Shown: positions 26,649-35,926, numbered from the stretch's first letter. The stretch is 64,000 nucleotides of DNA from Dyadobacter koreensis (GCF_900108855.1 NZ_FNXY01000011.1:215867-279866); one strand, 5' to 3'. Translations and numbers: made by a program. The notes: generated by a model not told the origin, from the letters alone.

Positions 26649-27494
26649 TCAGGATTTATTGATAGGTTTTGCACGGAGGATTGTTTTATTGGGAACTTTC
26701 AGGCTAAGGTGCCTTCCTCCGTTTTTTTCCATCAATTGAATGGTCAGTTGTTTGGCATCTGCAATGGTGAATTTTGAAAGAGCAAACACAAATTCATGGG
26801 ACTTGTTTGCCTGAATTATGCTTGTATCGCCGCGCACATATAAGGGATTAATTTCTGTTTGCTGAGTAGCAGTCCTCTTTACGCGTTTTCTGTCACTGAT
26901 AAAAAATCGCAGACTTTCAATGTTATAAGAAATGTTCGAGCGGTTGTCGAGCCTTAATCTGTAAAAAATCACCTCCGAATTAACGTAAAGCCCGCTGAGC
27001 GAAAGTCTGGCTTTATGTGAAGAGTCTTTTATTTTGCCGAGAATATTTTGCTGCTCAGAAGCGTGCTGTGATGTATTTTTAAGAAACTCTTCATTAGGCT
27101 CTTTTTCCAGCACCGCATCCGCCGGTTTTGATGCATCTGGAATTTTGATCAGTTCAATGTTCAGCTGAGAGGGCTCCTGGCAGTAATTTACGACAAAGGA
27201 GTACAGCTTTCCGTCAGAGGTGATAACAGTCAGGTTTGTCTGTTGAAAGTCATTTATCGCCGCTTTTACCTGCAGGATATTTTCAACGCCTTTGGCTTTC
27301 TGTGCCAGAATGTCACGGCTGCCCTTATCTACACTTTTTAGCGCATAAGGAAAAATCAGATTGACTGTTTTGTTGTAGGTGATCTCCAAAGGAAAAGGTT
27401 CAATGACAAAGAGCTGTACATCCTGTGCCCATGCTTTTGTACCAATAGTCAGGAAAAGCAGGCCAATGATTTTACTTAACTTGCTGTGGTTCAT
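26649..27494 (-). CDS. traN: Conjugative transfer protein TraN (DUF4138 type)
   Basis: Protein of 281 residues with a signal peptide (IGLLFLTIGTKAWAQ), then the TraN start of Bacteroidetes elements: FVIEPFPLEITYNKTVNLIF, then KGVENILQVKAAINDFQQTN and VITSDGKLYSFVVNY. These N-terminal strands are those of VirB9-like proteins. In the mating channel it is expected to work with TraM as part of the envelope-spanning core. It is next in order after TraM (36-base gap), matching the canonical traM-traN order. Confidence 0.88.
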   Translation of the reverse strand: MNHSKLSKIIGLLFLTIGTKAWAQDVQLFVIEPFPLEITYNKTVNLIFPYALKSVDKGSRDILAQKAKGVENILQVKAAINDFQQTNLTVITSDGKLYSFVVNYCQEPSQLNIELIKIPDASKPADAVLEKEPNEEFLKNTSQHASEQQNILGKIKDSSHKARLSLSGLYVNSEVIFYRLRLDNRSNISYNIESLRFFISDRKRVKRTATQQTEINPLYVRGDTSIIQANKSHEFVFALSKFTIADAKQLTIQLMEKNGGRHLSLKVPNKTILRAKPINKS

Positions 27495-27530
27495 TATGCT
27501 TTTATTTTAACTGTTATGGTGAAGTGGGGC

Positions 27531-28859
27531 TCAGATGGATTTCATGTTTCCATCCTTTAAAAGAATCTGGTAACCGGCCTTGACCGATACCTGCACAAGC
27601 CTGGCTTTTTTTCCAAGTAAAGTTTTAGCAGCCTGAATTCCTGCGCTGGCTGCCTGAGCACCTATTGAGGGGTCAACAGATCCAAGTGATAGCCCCTGTA
27701 TATCCTGGCTTACAGATTGCTTGGCAACATTTCTTGAAATGGAGCCTGGAATGTAGATCCCCGCCTGTCCATCAAGGTCATAGACAGACAGTTTAACAGG
27801 GAACAGTGAGTTATTCAGCCGTATAGAAGTGATGTCAATCAGGAGCCGCTCACCATTAACCGAGACGGTGCCGAATATAAGATTATCTTTAGGTATTAAT
27901 GTTCCGGCCACATGGATATCGGCTGTAAGTCTAAGCTTTATGGTCGAGCCCGTCACAAGCGTCTGCTCTTCATGCACCACCGCTTTAATGGTATTGTCCA
28001 CACTTGGGCTCACAGGCTCGTCAAGTGAGAAAAATCCATTAGTCTGAAAGCTGACCCTGGAAACTGGGGTGCTCGCTGAATCAGATGCGCCCGCTGAAAA
28101 GTTTTCAATTTGCGTCTGGCTGGACGAACTAGTGACAGGGTAGGATAGTGTTTGTGCTGCCGCGTTCTGGGCCTGAATTCGACTTGCAACCCGCTCAGGA
28201 TGCTGTATGTCAAGAATTTTTTCCAGCATGCTGTTCAGCTCTTGCAACTCAGGATCCTGAGGGTCGATGTTTTGCTGACTATCCAGATTTGCCATCAGAG
28301 ATTCGAGTTTTTGCAGATTTTCATCAGCAGCGGACACTGCTGCTTTTTGCGTAAGCTCAGACCCGGTAGCGGGCTGGCTGAACTGCGGTTCACTGCTTTT
28401 GGCCAGCACAGAATCAAGGGTTTTAAGTTTACTGATGATACGGGCCTGCTGCGCACCGGCATAGGTTTTACCTTTGTAAGAAACGGGTTTTTCTTTTTTA
28501 AGTCCACTTGGTGGCGCGCCAAGCCCCTGCATTGAAAGTTCTCCAGCTGATTTATCTGGCTGCGTTAACTCTGCACTGCGGTAAGGATCTTTTTTTAGCT
28601 GCTCACGGATTTTTGCAGAATCATCCATTGCTTGTTTATAGTAGGTAAGCTTGTTAAATGCAGTTTCATCTTTCAGCCTGGCGTCTGGAAGGCTTGTATT
28701 TAAACCCTGGGGCTGAGTTTGAGTTACCTTACTTTTATGGATCATTTTAATTCCAATAGCCCAGTAGGCCAGCGTCAGAAAAGGTAGTATTAACACAGGC
28801 AGATAAGTGTAGAACTTTCTGTTTTGCAAGAATGAGGCAGAGTGCAGTTTTGCTTCCAT
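27531..28859 (-). CDS. traM: Conjugative transfer protein TraM (VirB10-like)
   Basis: Protein of 442 residues with one membrane anchor at ~17-36 (LPVLILPFLTLAYWAIGIK), a long Pro/Ser/Gln-rich periplasmic stretch, and a C-terminal beta domain from about residue 285: VHEEQTLVTGSTIKLRLTAD, IHVAGTLIPKDNLIFGTVSV and GQAGIYIPGSISRNV. This matches the TraM C-terminal domain and is analogous to VirB10. It spans the periplasm in the mating apparatus. Its start lies 2 bases after the upstream small gene (TraL position). Confidence 0.88.
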   Translation of the reverse strand: MEAKLHSASFLQNRKFYTYLPVLILPFLTLAYWAIGIKMIHKSKVTQTQPQGLNTSLPDARLKDETAFNKLTYYKQAMDDSAKIREQLKKDPYRSAELTQPDKSAGELSMQGLGAPPSGLKKEKPVSYKGKTYAGAQQARIISKLKTLDSVLAKSSEPQFSQPATGSELTQKAAVSAADENLQKLESLMANLDSQQNIDPQDPELQELNSMLEKILDIQHPERVASRIQAQNAAAQTLSYPVTSSSSQTQIENFSAGASDSASTPVSRVSFQTNGFFSLDEPVSPSVDNTIKAVVHEEQTLVTGSTIKLRLTADIHVAGTLIPKDNLIFGTVSVNGERLLIDITSIRLNNSLFPVKLSVYDLDGQAGIYIPGSISRNVAKQSVSQDIQGLSLGSVDPSIGAQAASAGIQAAKTLLGKKARLVQVSVKAGYQILLKDGNMKSI

Positions 28860-28861
28860 GA

Positions 28862-29260
28862 TTATTTTGGGGTATGGTTTAATTGATTCAAACTGTCTTT
28901 TGATACAGCGTTTTCAAGGCTGTCCAAATAGTTATTTAACTCCGTTTGAGCCCGCAGCTGCTCTTTGATTCCGGAAGGATCAAATACCCGGATGTGACCT
29001 TGCCGCGCATCCGCTCCTGTTTTATTTAGAGAAATAAAGCCTTCAAAAATCAGGTAGGCACAGTAGCAGCTACTTACCGTGATCACCGTTACACAGAGTG
29101 CTTTGAGCCATGCGCAGGAAAGTTTTTCCGCCCTGGATCCCATGTAGCTTGCCCAGCTGCGCTGCATCGTGATAAGTTTTCGAAAGATCTGTATGGCAAG
29201 CTTGGAGTCAGCCTTATCTGCTGGTTTTCTGGCGCGGTGCGCATTGAATTTGTAGAACAT
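28862..29260 (-). CDS. traL: Conjugative transfer protein, TraL position
   Basis: Protein of 132 residues with a basic cytoplasmic N-terminus, one membrane segment (~57-77, CVTVITVSSCYCAYLIFEGF) and a short periplasmic tail. Its place between traK and traM and its size and topology fit the TraL genes of Bacteroidetes conjugative transposons. The sequence itself gives no strong motif, so the name is by position. It is spaced 46 bases from traK and 2 bases from traM. Confidence 0.65.
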   Translation of the reverse strand: MFYKFNAHRARKPADKADSKLAIQIFRKLITMQRSWASYMGSRAEKLSCAWLKALCVTVITVSSCYCAYLIFEGFISLNKTGADARQGHIRVFDPSGIKEQLRAQTELNNYLDSLENAVSKDSLNQLNHTPK

Positions 29261-29306
29261 ACCTGTTGACGTTTAGATATTATGAATTCCCAGATTCTGA
29301 AACTGG

Positions 29307-29924
29307 CTACCGGTTCTGAACACCGATGTCCCTGTTTTCAACTGTGATCCATTTCTCGATCAGAAAGCCGTGTGGATTATTGTCGGATCGGGAAACTGTT
29401 CTTAGTGAGCCTTCGGTAATCAGACTTCGGGTGACGATACTGGTCGGTCGAATAATGCGCTGCTGAGCAATACATTTAAAACTGTAAGGATAGCTGCTGA
29501 TCTGTACGTGGATGCTATCAATCTGAATCTGCTGGCTTATGTTTCCTGAAATAATGCCGGTGTAATAACCAGATTCTCGCAGATCATCATACTGCTTTTT
29601 GGCTGAACCATCTGCCAGATACAAAGCCTTGGCAAGACTGGATTGAATGGCTTTATCATCCGGATCCAGCGTGAAAAAGAGCTTATGGAAACTGGCGATA
29701 TGGTCGCGTGCTTCGACAGGGATATTTTCACTTCTGGGGGAAGCATACGCTTCAAGAATTTTTCCTGATTCCAGAATGTAAACCCTTGACTGAGCCGTTT
29801 CAATGCTTTTAAGACTTTTGAAAAGTGTGAAGCAGCAAAAAAACGCGGAGCTGATAAGGGCAATAAAAGTGAAAGTGCGGATATGCTTGAAAGCCGTGTC
29901 AATATTTTTTGCTTTTTGAAACAT
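29307..29924 (-). CDS. traK: Conjugative transfer protein TraK (VirB8-like position)
   Basis: Protein of 205 residues with an N-terminal membrane anchor (~16-37, FTFIALISSAFFCCFTLFKS) and a periplasmic domain containing YILESGKILEAYASPRSENI, PVEARDHIASFHKLFFTLDP and SYPYSFKCIAQQRIIRPTSI. These blocks are typical of TraK in Bacteroidetes elements (ARDHI..FH..FFTL.PD). It is expected at the inner-membrane assembly platform. It follows traJ and precedes the traL-position gene. Confidence 0.88.
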   Translation of the reverse strand: MFQKAKNIDTAFKHIRTFTFIALISSAFFCCFTLFKSLKSIETAQSRVYILESGKILEAYASPRSENIPVEARDHIASFHKLFFTLDPDDKAIQSSLAKALYLADGSAKKQYDDLRESGYYTGIISGNISQQIQIDSIHVQISSYPYSFKCIAQQRIIRPTSIVTRSLITEGSLRTVSRSDNNPHGFLIEKWITVENRDIGVQNR

Positions 29925-29970
29925 AGCATGTATTGTTTGATAGACAAAGTTGTCTGTTTTAAAAATTTAG

Positions 29971-31083
29971 CTACTTACCGGGGCCTTTGTCAGCGGCCCT
30001 GGGTAACCTTCCAAAGCCACCACCTGCTGGAAACGCTACGTTACCCGCAGCCATGGCCGTATTGGCAAAAAGTGTGGTGACCTTATGCAGCAGGGTATTT
30101 TGTCCGCCCGCCTGAATGATGTATCCTGCCACCGATGGGACTGAGAAGTAGCCTACTATCCCAATGATTAAAAAAATCAAGTATGCCATATCGTGGGCAT
30201 TAAAAAAAGTATCTCCGTTCTCCTGCACTTGCCGGATATCAAGCGCTATCATTTTCTCCTGAATTTTTCCGATGATCGCCCCAAAGATGTTGGCTACCGG
30301 AAGCCACAGGTATATATTAATGTAGCGGGCAATCCAGGAAGTTAAAGTGTGCTGAAACCCGTCAAAAACAGCAATTCCAAAAGCAATAGGCCCGATCACA
30401 GCCAGCACGATCAGATGAAATGTCCGTATTGTATTGATGCATAAAGCTGCCGATTCAAACACAACACGCAGGATTTCGCTGAGCGCAGCTTTAATTGAGT
30501 TTCTGAAATTGTAGCTTTGCTTGGCCATGTAAAATTTGATATCATTGGAGATCCCGTCAGTAAATCCTTCGGAGTAGCCATCACCGTAGGTGTATTTCAG
30601 CCACTTCTCCCGGCTTCCCTTCTGATCATCACCCACATACATTTCCCAGAATTTGGATGATTTAACTGCATCTTCCTTCTTTTTTAAAAGCAGGGCAATG
30701 GCTTTGTCTGAGTCCTGGACCATGCCCGAGGTGCCACGGACCGTAGGTGAGAGCACCGCATTAAGAAGCGCGATGACCGAGGGGAAAATAAAAATGGCAA
30801 AACCCAGAACGAACGGCCGGAAAAGCGGATAAAAATCAATCGCTTCCGCGTTTGCAAGATGCCGCCACACGCGTGAGGCGATGTACCAGATGGCGGCGAA
30901 TCCTGCAATGCCGCGCCCTACACTAATCAGTTTGCCGCAAAGTGGCAGCATCTCGTTATACAGACTATCGAGCACGCCATTAAGTCCGCGCACCTGCTCA
31001 GAGAATCCCTGTGCCTGGCAAAAGCTGGGCAATAGCGCTGCCAGAGTCACAAAAATCGTGACTTTAAAAAATCTCGTTTTCAT
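29971..31083 (-). CDS. traJ: Conjugative transfer protein TraJ (polytopic, VirB6-like position)
   Basis: Protein of 370 residues with a signal-like N-terminus (VTIFVTLAALLPSFCQAQG) and about six further membrane segments. The blocks LYNEMLPLCGKLISVGRGIA, YIASRVWRHLANAEAIDFYP and FLIIGIVGYFSVPSVAGYII are those of TraJ of Bacteroidetes conjugative transposons. It probably forms part of the inner-membrane channel. It starts 11 bases after the last TraI-like gene stop and ends 46 bases before traK. Confidence 0.9.
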   Translation of the reverse strand: MKTRFFKVTIFVTLAALLPSFCQAQGFSEQVRGLNGVLDSLYNEMLPLCGKLISVGRGIAGFAAIWYIASRVWRHLANAEAIDFYPLFRPFVLGFAIFIFPSVIALLNAVLSPTVRGTSGMVQDSDKAIALLLKKKEDAVKSSKFWEMYVGDDQKGSREKWLKYTYGDGYSEGFTDGISNDIKFYMAKQSYNFRNSIKAALSEILRVVFESAALCINTIRTFHLIVLAVIGPIAFGIAVFDGFQHTLTSWIARYINIYLWLPVANIFGAIIGKIQEKMIALDIRQVQENGDTFFNAHDMAYLIFLIIGIVGYFSVPSVAGYIIQAGGQNTLLHKVTTLFANTAMAAGNVAFPAGGGFGRLPRAADKGPGK

Positions 31084-31094
31084 CAGGTTATCCT

Positions 31095-31727
31095 TTAGGG
31101 GTTTAGCTCGTAAAGCTCTTTGAGCATCAATGCATCCGATAACTCATTTTCTCTTTGTGCTTGCAGTACTGAGGCGCTTCCATTGAAATGCCTTAGAAAG
31201 GAAAGCTGGTCGGTAATCTCTTCATGAAGTTTGTCGATGGCCCGAAGCCTTTCATCATCGGATGCCCTGAGCTTTTTGGCGGTTAAGACCGTTGTGAGCG
31301 CATCCAGGTTTTTTAGACTTGACGTTGTTAGCTGATCATATACCTTCCCGATATACGTAAGCTCATCCTGCGAGAATTGGCCGGATGCTTTAAAGCGCTG
31401 ATGCGCCTGACCAAGTTCTCTTGCGATTGCGAGCTGAGCCTGAATGATATCTTTAACGCGGGAGTAGTTTTTAACCGCAGGGCTTACCTGCAACAGGCCG
31501 TCTAAAAACGCTTCATGCAGTTTGAAATTTCCTTCTGACAGATCCTTGATCGTATTATATCCTTTGAAAACGATTTCATAACCAGCTTTGAGCTCGTTCA
31601 GGATTTTTCGGAGCTCGCTGAGCTTTTCAATATTTAGAATCAACTGCGTGACTTCGGCCGTCTGCGCTTTCAGTGGACAGTTGCTGCCCAGTAAGAAAAG
31701 CCAGAAAAAGATGCTTAGTTTTTTCAT
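31095..31727 (-). CDS. TraI-like secreted coiled protein, copy 3
   Basis: Protein of 210 residues with a signal peptide (IFFWLFLLGSNCPLKAQ). The rest is helical: LSELRKILNELKAGYEIVFK, YNTIKDLSEGNFKLHEAFLD, FSQDELTYIGKVYDQLTTSS and ASDDERLRAIDKLHEEITDQ. The last two blocks are shared with the two genes upstream. Proteins of this type at this place are periplasmic conjugation factors often filed as TerB- or TraI-like. Its start overlaps the upstream stop by 4 bases. Confidence 0.75.
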   Translation of the reverse strand: MKKLSIFFWLFLLGSNCPLKAQTAEVTQLILNIEKLSELRKILNELKAGYEIVFKGYNTIKDLSEGNFKLHEAFLDGLLQVSPAVKNYSRVKDIIQAQLAIARELGQAHQRFKASGQFSQDELTYIGKVYDQLTTSSLKNLDALTTVLTAKKLRASDDERLRAIDKLHEEITDQLSFLRHFNGSASVLQAQRENELSDALMLKELYELNP

Positions 31728-32368
31728 CTTGGTTCGTTTAATCCGTGAATATTTTTTCGGATGATCATTTCGGATTGTTCATTTTTGAGCTGCCTGGCAA
31801 GAAGCTTTGTATTCTGGTCGAATTCTTTGACAAAAACGTAATTGTCCTGCATCTGCTGAAAGCAGAGTTCAATTCGCTCGATGCGCTGATCGTCGCTCAT
31901 CGAAAGATTTCCATTGCGGATCACAAGAAAAAGATTGGATAGCACAGACTGGCAGTCATCATAAACCAGCGTTAGAACCTTATTAATATACGCCATCTGA
32001 TCGGCATTGAAAAAGGATTCAAGCTCTGCTGGCAGCCTTTCACAGGTCTGGTTGACGCGGCCGTGTAGGTCGGTGATCTGCTGCAGCCGGCTGGATGATC
32101 CGACTTTCGGATTTACAATCAGCAGTGAGTCAAAGCGGTTTTTATGGAGTTTGAATTCGCCCCGTTTGATTTCACCAATCGTGGTCAACCCCTCTTTGGC
32201 GATCTTGTAACCTTTTTCAGTGAGCTCAAGATAAATTTTAAGCTGGGCGATCTGCTCAATAAGATACTCTTTCTGAGTGGCATTCTGCCGGAACCATTCC
32301 TTGAAAATTTGGGCCGGACAAAGATTTGAAAACAAAAGCATCAAAAGGGTAGTGGCTATTTTTTTCAT
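31724..32368 (-). CDS. TraI-like secreted coiled protein, copy 2
   Basis: Protein of 214 residues with a signal peptide (IATTLLMLLFSNLCPAQ) and the same helical plan as its neighbours: LKIYLELTEKGYKIAKEGLT, IGEIKRGEFKLHKNRFDSLL, FNADQMAYINKVLTLVYDDC and MSDDQRIERIELCFQQMQDN. It overlaps the next gene by 4 bases and lies 11 bases after the first copy, so all three are translated from one mRNA. It is probably a periplasmic component of the transfer machine; exact role unknown. Confidence 0.72.
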   Translation of the reverse strand: MKKIATTLLMLLFSNLCPAQIFKEWFRQNATQKEYLIEQIAQLKIYLELTEKGYKIAKEGLTTIGEIKRGEFKLHKNRFDSLLIVNPKVGSSSRLQQITDLHGRVNQTCERLPAELESFFNADQMAYINKVLTLVYDDCQSVLSNLFLVIRNGNLSMSDDQRIERIELCFQQMQDNYVFVKEFDQNTKLLARQLKNEQSEMIIRKNIHGLNEPR

Positions 32369-32379
32369 TGTTTTCCTGG

Positions 32380-33057
32380 TTACTGGATTCCGTAGAGCTC
32401 TTTGACCACTTTTGCGTCAAACTCGCTATTGGCTCGGGACAGACTGAGCACTTTATTTTCGTGATTGAAGCTGCTGAGCTCATCGTAGACTTTGTCAACC
32501 TGAGCAGCCGCTTTGTCAATGATTTCAAGGCGTTGGACATCGGACATCTGGGTGGAAAATGATTTTACCACGAGCGTGAGAAGGTCTACATTTTTGGCCG
32601 TTTCATCGAGCATCCCCTCATAGACCTTTTGCATGTAATGCAGCTCGGCGGCTGTGAAATGTCTGTCCTTTTGAAACAGGATCCAGGTTTTTTGATACTC
32701 TTCCACAATCAAAACCTGCTTCTGGGCGATCTCTTTTATTTTAAAATAGTAAGCGATCACAGCCTTGACTTTTTTTAGCTCATCATAGTACTCCTTGTAA
32801 AGGTCGCGCTGCTTTTTAACCCAGTCGGTAATCTCATCAAGCTTTAATTTAGCCATCGTATTTTCCAGCGCCTTTTGGGCATTCTGAAGCTTGATAACCG
32901 CATTTTGTCTTCTTTGAATCAGAAGATCAACAGCCTTTACAACCCGTTTGATTGCTTCTTTAATAATCTGGGCCCAGGGGATTGCAGCCTGGGCTGTTCC
33001 AACCGGAGTAATCGTGGCGAATGACACCATCAGGACGAAAAGGATTCTTTTTAACAT
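32380..33057 (-). CDS. traI: TraI-like secreted coiled protein, copy 1
   Basis: Protein of 225 residues starting at the ATG at 33057, which begins a signal peptide (LKRILFVLMVSFATITPVGT ending AQA). The frame is open further upstream but overlaps traG. The mature part is helical, with YEYDEL-like segments, FTAAELHYMQKVYEGMLDET and MSDVQRLEIIDKAAAQVDKV, both shared with copies 2 and 3. It has the size and place, between traG and traJ, of TraI of Bacteroidetes elements. It starts 13 bases after the traG stop. Confidence 0.75.
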   Translation of the reverse strand: MLKRILFVLMVSFATITPVGTAQAAIPWAQIIKEAIKRVVKAVDLLIQRRQNAVIKLQNAQKALENTMAKLKLDEITDWVKKQRDLYKEYYDELKKVKAVIAYYFKIKEIAQKQVLIVEEYQKTWILFQKDRHFTAAELHYMQKVYEGMLDETAKNVDLLTLVVKSFSTQMSDVQRLEIIDKAAAQVDKVYDELSSFNHENKVLSLSRANSEFDAKVVKELYGIQ

Positions 33058-33070
33058 GGTCTGTATTCGT

Positions 33071-33550
33071 TTATGTTCTGGCAGCGGCCGCCATTTCCTG
33101 CGCAAGTAGCTGAATTCCCTTTTTGATGCTTCCGTATTTTCGGGCGTATTCATTAACCTTGACCTTTTCGGTCTGCTCAGTAGTGTAGCTCAAATACTCC
33201 TGTGGGCTTACTTCTGTACGGTAAACTTTGGAGAGCACCCCGCCCAGGCTGATGAACACTTCCTTGTATTTTCGCATTGGATCATTGGCCTTGTTTACAG
33301 AGAGAACCAAAGTCTTTTCTTTTTCGGTTAGTCCTAAAAGCTCCTGGATCTGATCGAACTTGTTCTGGTATTTGGATTGATCGAGCAGTATCTTGCAGTC
33401 CGAATTATTGATGATGGCCTGCTTGACAATAGGGGAGGAAATAATATCTTCCACTTCCTGAGTCACGACAATGGCCTCGCCAAAGTATTTTCTAACCGTT
33501 TTAAATATATACTTTACATACTCCGCCATCCCTTCCTTAGCGATTGCTTT
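33071..33550 (-). CDS. traG: TraG, 3' exon (continues after the group II intron)
   Basis: The 159 codons from the intron 3' end continue the ATPase: KAIAKEGMAEYVKYIFKTVR, KYFGEAIVVTQEVEDIISSP and IVKQAIINNSDCKILLDQSK are the C-terminal blocks of VirB4-type TraG. Joined to the 5' exon (664 codons) they restore an in-frame 823-residue protein, the usual TraG size. Without splicing this part cannot be made from the native start. A frame that reads from inside the intron (start 33664) into it is probably an artefact. It ends 13 bases before traI. Confidence 0.9.
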   Translation of the reverse strand, partial: KAIAKEGMAEYVKYIFKTVRKYFGEAIVVTQEVEDIISSPIVKQAIINNSDCKILLDQSKYQNKFDQIQELLGLTEKEKTLVLSVNKANDPMRKYKEVFISLGGVLSKVYRTEVSPQEYLSYTTEQTEKVKVNEYARKYGSIKKGIQLLAQEMAAAART

Positions 33551-33591
33551 GTCGGGTAGGTCAGCGGGATTACTCCCGCTTTCCCCCCTAA

Positions 33592-33625
33592 GAACCGTAC
33601 GTGAGAGTTTCCCCTCATACGGCTC
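33592..33625 (-). ncRNA. Group II intron domain V
   Basis: The 34-nt hairpin begins GAGCCGTATGAGGGG, turns at a GAAA tetraloop and ends CTCTCACGTACGGTTC, with the AGC catalytic triad near its 5' end. This is the most conserved part of group II ribozymes. It lies 41 bases before the 3' splice end; the intervening bases form domain VI. Confidence 0.92.
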
Positions 33626-33660
33626 AGGTAACTTAAAATTCCTAATTTGGAACCAGCTCA

Positions 33661-35322
33661 TCATAACTTCAATTTTAATTGGTGGTAGCTTCTGCGACAG
33701 ACATCATGAACAAGGAAGTTTCTCATTTGTCCTTCTTCCATTAGGGCAATGGTGCCCCAGGGAAGTTCTCGTCCGATTAGTTTGCCACAGAAGGGGCACG
33801 TGCGTTTTTGCCGCTTCCACAGGTGGAGTAGCGACTTCTTGCCCCCAAGGGATTCGAGCATCTTGTAGGCCTCCCTTTGGTCAAAGTAGTGTTTCCACTC
33901 AGGATCGAAGGGATTAGCGTCCTGCTTAATCTGAACGTGGCGGAGTATCTTAGTGTCGTACAGCCTTTTCAGAGAGAACACTTCGTTTCTGTTCTTAAAG
34001 TCAGGCGTATCGACGGCGAATGTCCAGTTTCTGTTCTTGACTTTGCGGAAATACTTATTTGCGACCCAGAATTTGCCCTTTTTTGGGTGCCTTCTCATAG
34101 CCCATGCCCACAGCTTTTTAAATATCAGTGAATCTGCCTTCCTGAAAGTCTCGGATGCTACACAGCTTTTATAGTAGTTTGCCCATCCCGTAATAATTGG
34201 GTTCAACTGCCTGATGAGTACGTCCTGCCGACTAGTTTTATTGGCATCAATGATTGCTGCCACTTTTTCGTAGAATCGCCTCAGGCTATCCTTGGATGGT
34301 TTAATCAGAAGCTTGCCGTTGTCGTATTTACGGATGTTGAAGCCAAGAAAGTCGAACCCCTCTGTAATGTGCGTGATCTTGGTTTTTTCCATGGAGAGCT
34401 CTAACCCTCTTTCTGATAGAAAATCCTTGATCAGGGGCAGCACTTCGTTTTCGAGTTGCTTTCTGCTAGCAGCCGTGATGATAAAATCGTCAGCATAGCG
34501 AACCAGGTTTATCTTAGGAACAATCAGTTCCAGATTAGCCTGTCTCTTTCTGAATTCTTCTGCAAGTAACCCTTGCAAGCCATCCAGGGTCAGATTGGCA
34601 AGTGTGGGGGAAATGATACCTCCTTGCGGAGTGCCTTCTTCTGTTGGGAATAGTTTCTTTTCAAATATGAAACCACTTTTCAGCCATTTTTGGAGCATCA
34701 CCTTGTCTGTTGGCGCATGGTTTTGCAACCACTGGTGGCTGATGTGGTCGAAACATCCCTTGATGTCAGCTTCTAATACCCATTGGGGCGACACCCTTTT
34801 AGAAAGCAGATTGAAACAAAGTGCCATGGCGTCAGCTGTACTGCGTTCCTTGCGGAATCCGTACGAGTGGCTGTCCGCTATGGTTTCCGTCACTGGTTCC
34901 AACGCCATCAGGTATAAGGCCTGCATGGCTCTGTCTTTCATGGTAGGTATGCCCAAGGGGCGTAGCTTCCCGTTCTTCTTGGCAATGTTTACCCGTTTTA
35001 ACGGTTGGGGTTGGTATCCCCGTCTTTTCAGGTCGGTAATGGCCCGATACTTTGCATTTGGTGTAGACCAAAGAACTGCATCCACACCTGCTGTATTCTT
35101 ACCTTTGTTTGAAGTTACTCGTTTCACGGCCAAAGCTTTGGCGTGAAACGAATGCGTCAGCATCCATTGCAGGGCTTTCACCTTGTTATGTTTGCCTTCT
35201 TTCTGAGCTTTTACAATACGCTCTTGCAGCTTTCGGACACTAGCCTCGCAGCTGGCCCAGTCTATGCTGTCCCAGTTTTCGGCCTTGTTGGCAGGCGCAC
35301 ACGTCTTATTAATTACGTTCAT
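33661..35322 (-). CDS. ltrA: Group II intron-encoded reverse transcriptase/maturase
   Basis: Protein of 553 residues. The order is an N-terminal RVT-N region (WASCEASVRKLQERIVKAQK), fingers/palm blocks (LRPLGIPTMKDRAMQALYLM, YGFRKERSTADAM, GTPQGGIISPTLANL), the catalytic VRYADDFII near residue 275, a maturase/thumb region (FDFLGFNIRK, WANYYKSC), and a C-terminal Cys/His region (CPFCGKLIG...LVHDVCRRSYH) resembling an HNH endonuclease. It promotes splicing and retrohoming of its intron. Full length with no internal stops. The HNH part is somewhat degenerate. Confidence 0.93.
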   Translation of the reverse strand: MNVINKTCAPANKAENWDSIDWASCEASVRKLQERIVKAQKEGKHNKVKALQWMLTHSFHAKALAVKRVTSNKGKNTAGVDAVLWSTPNAKYRAITDLKRRGYQPQPLKRVNIAKKNGKLRPLGIPTMKDRAMQALYLMALEPVTETIADSHSYGFRKERSTADAMALCFNLLSKRVSPQWVLEADIKGCFDHISHQWLQNHAPTDKVMLQKWLKSGFIFEKKLFPTEEGTPQGGIISPTLANLTLDGLQGLLAEEFRKRQANLELIVPKINLVRYADDFIITAASRKQLENEVLPLIKDFLSERGLELSMEKTKITHITEGFDFLGFNIRKYDNGKLLIKPSKDSLRRFYEKVAAIIDANKTSRQDVLIRQLNPIITGWANYYKSCVASETFRKADSLIFKKLWAWAMRRHPKKGKFWVANKYFRKVKNRNWTFAVDTPDFKNRNEVFSLKRLYDTKILRHVQIKQDANPFDPEWKHYFDQREAYKMLESLGGKKSLLHLWKRQKRTCPFCGKLIGRELPWGTIALMEEGQMRNFLVHDVCRRSYHQLKLKL

Positions 35323-35926
35323 TTGCTTTCCTCCTTTGAAAGTTCTGTAATGTTATTGTAATAAGTTACCATGCAGAAGTCTGCCCGCTTTCGCGTGGGG
35401 TGAGATTCAAACCCCTATCCGTCTTATTATCAGACGGCTTTCGCTTTCTCTGCAATCCTTTACCCGCACCGTTATCAGCTCGCCTTACGGTTTGCTTTCC
35501 TGCCTAGAGGGCAGGAACGATACGGGCTTACCGAGTTCCGCATAAGTGACATATGAGTGGGTTAGGCTCCGTCTATCCACCGGCAGTGCTTTGTTCGTGT
35601 ACCCCATGCATGGACGGGGGTAGCCGACTGCGTCCCATTTTGGGTTAAAGCCTATCAGTATCTTTGGCTTATTCGAAGTTACGGCGGTTCAAACGACGGT
35701 TCACTTATGTTAGCCATACCACTCAACCTAGCACCCATATCCCCTGATACTAGGGATAGTTGCTCAGCCTCACAGCTTTTGCTCCTCCTTTTCAGGAAGG
35801 CTGCATTGTCCCGACAGCTTCACACACCACCGTTACCAGCGATGCATGTGTCGGTAGGTTACCGCTGACGAAACAGCGGGTCTGGTCATATTGCCAGACA
35901 ATCACTTATGCGGCGTCTCGTCGCAC

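Larger units (their letters stand above)
33551..35926 (-). mobile_element. Group II intron with reverse transcriptase ORF, inserted in traG
   Basis: The intron runs from a 5' GTGCGACGAG at 35926 (consensus GUGYG) to a 3' end CCTACCCGAC at 33551, 2376 nt on the minus strand. Removing it joins GAG-GAA-GCG-TGG to AAA-GCA-ATC in frame, so both boundaries are supported by the host gene. About 600 nt of 5' ribozyme come first, then the reverse transcriptase ORF (35322-33661) in domain IV, then domains V and VI. It interrupts TraG right after the Walker B motif. The encoded protein suggests a chloroplast-like (CL) class. It looks intact and may splice. Confidence 0.92.

Noticed and set aside
31095..31727. 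Tellurite resistance (TerB) protein
   Set aside because: A signal peptide, tandem paralogues and a place within tra genes point to a conjugation role; such labels are usually transferred annotations.
33551..33664. N-terminal part of a 197-codon frame that runs from inside the intron into traG
   Set aside because: The first ~38 codons are intron domains V/VI read as protein; the real upstream exon is at 35927-37918.
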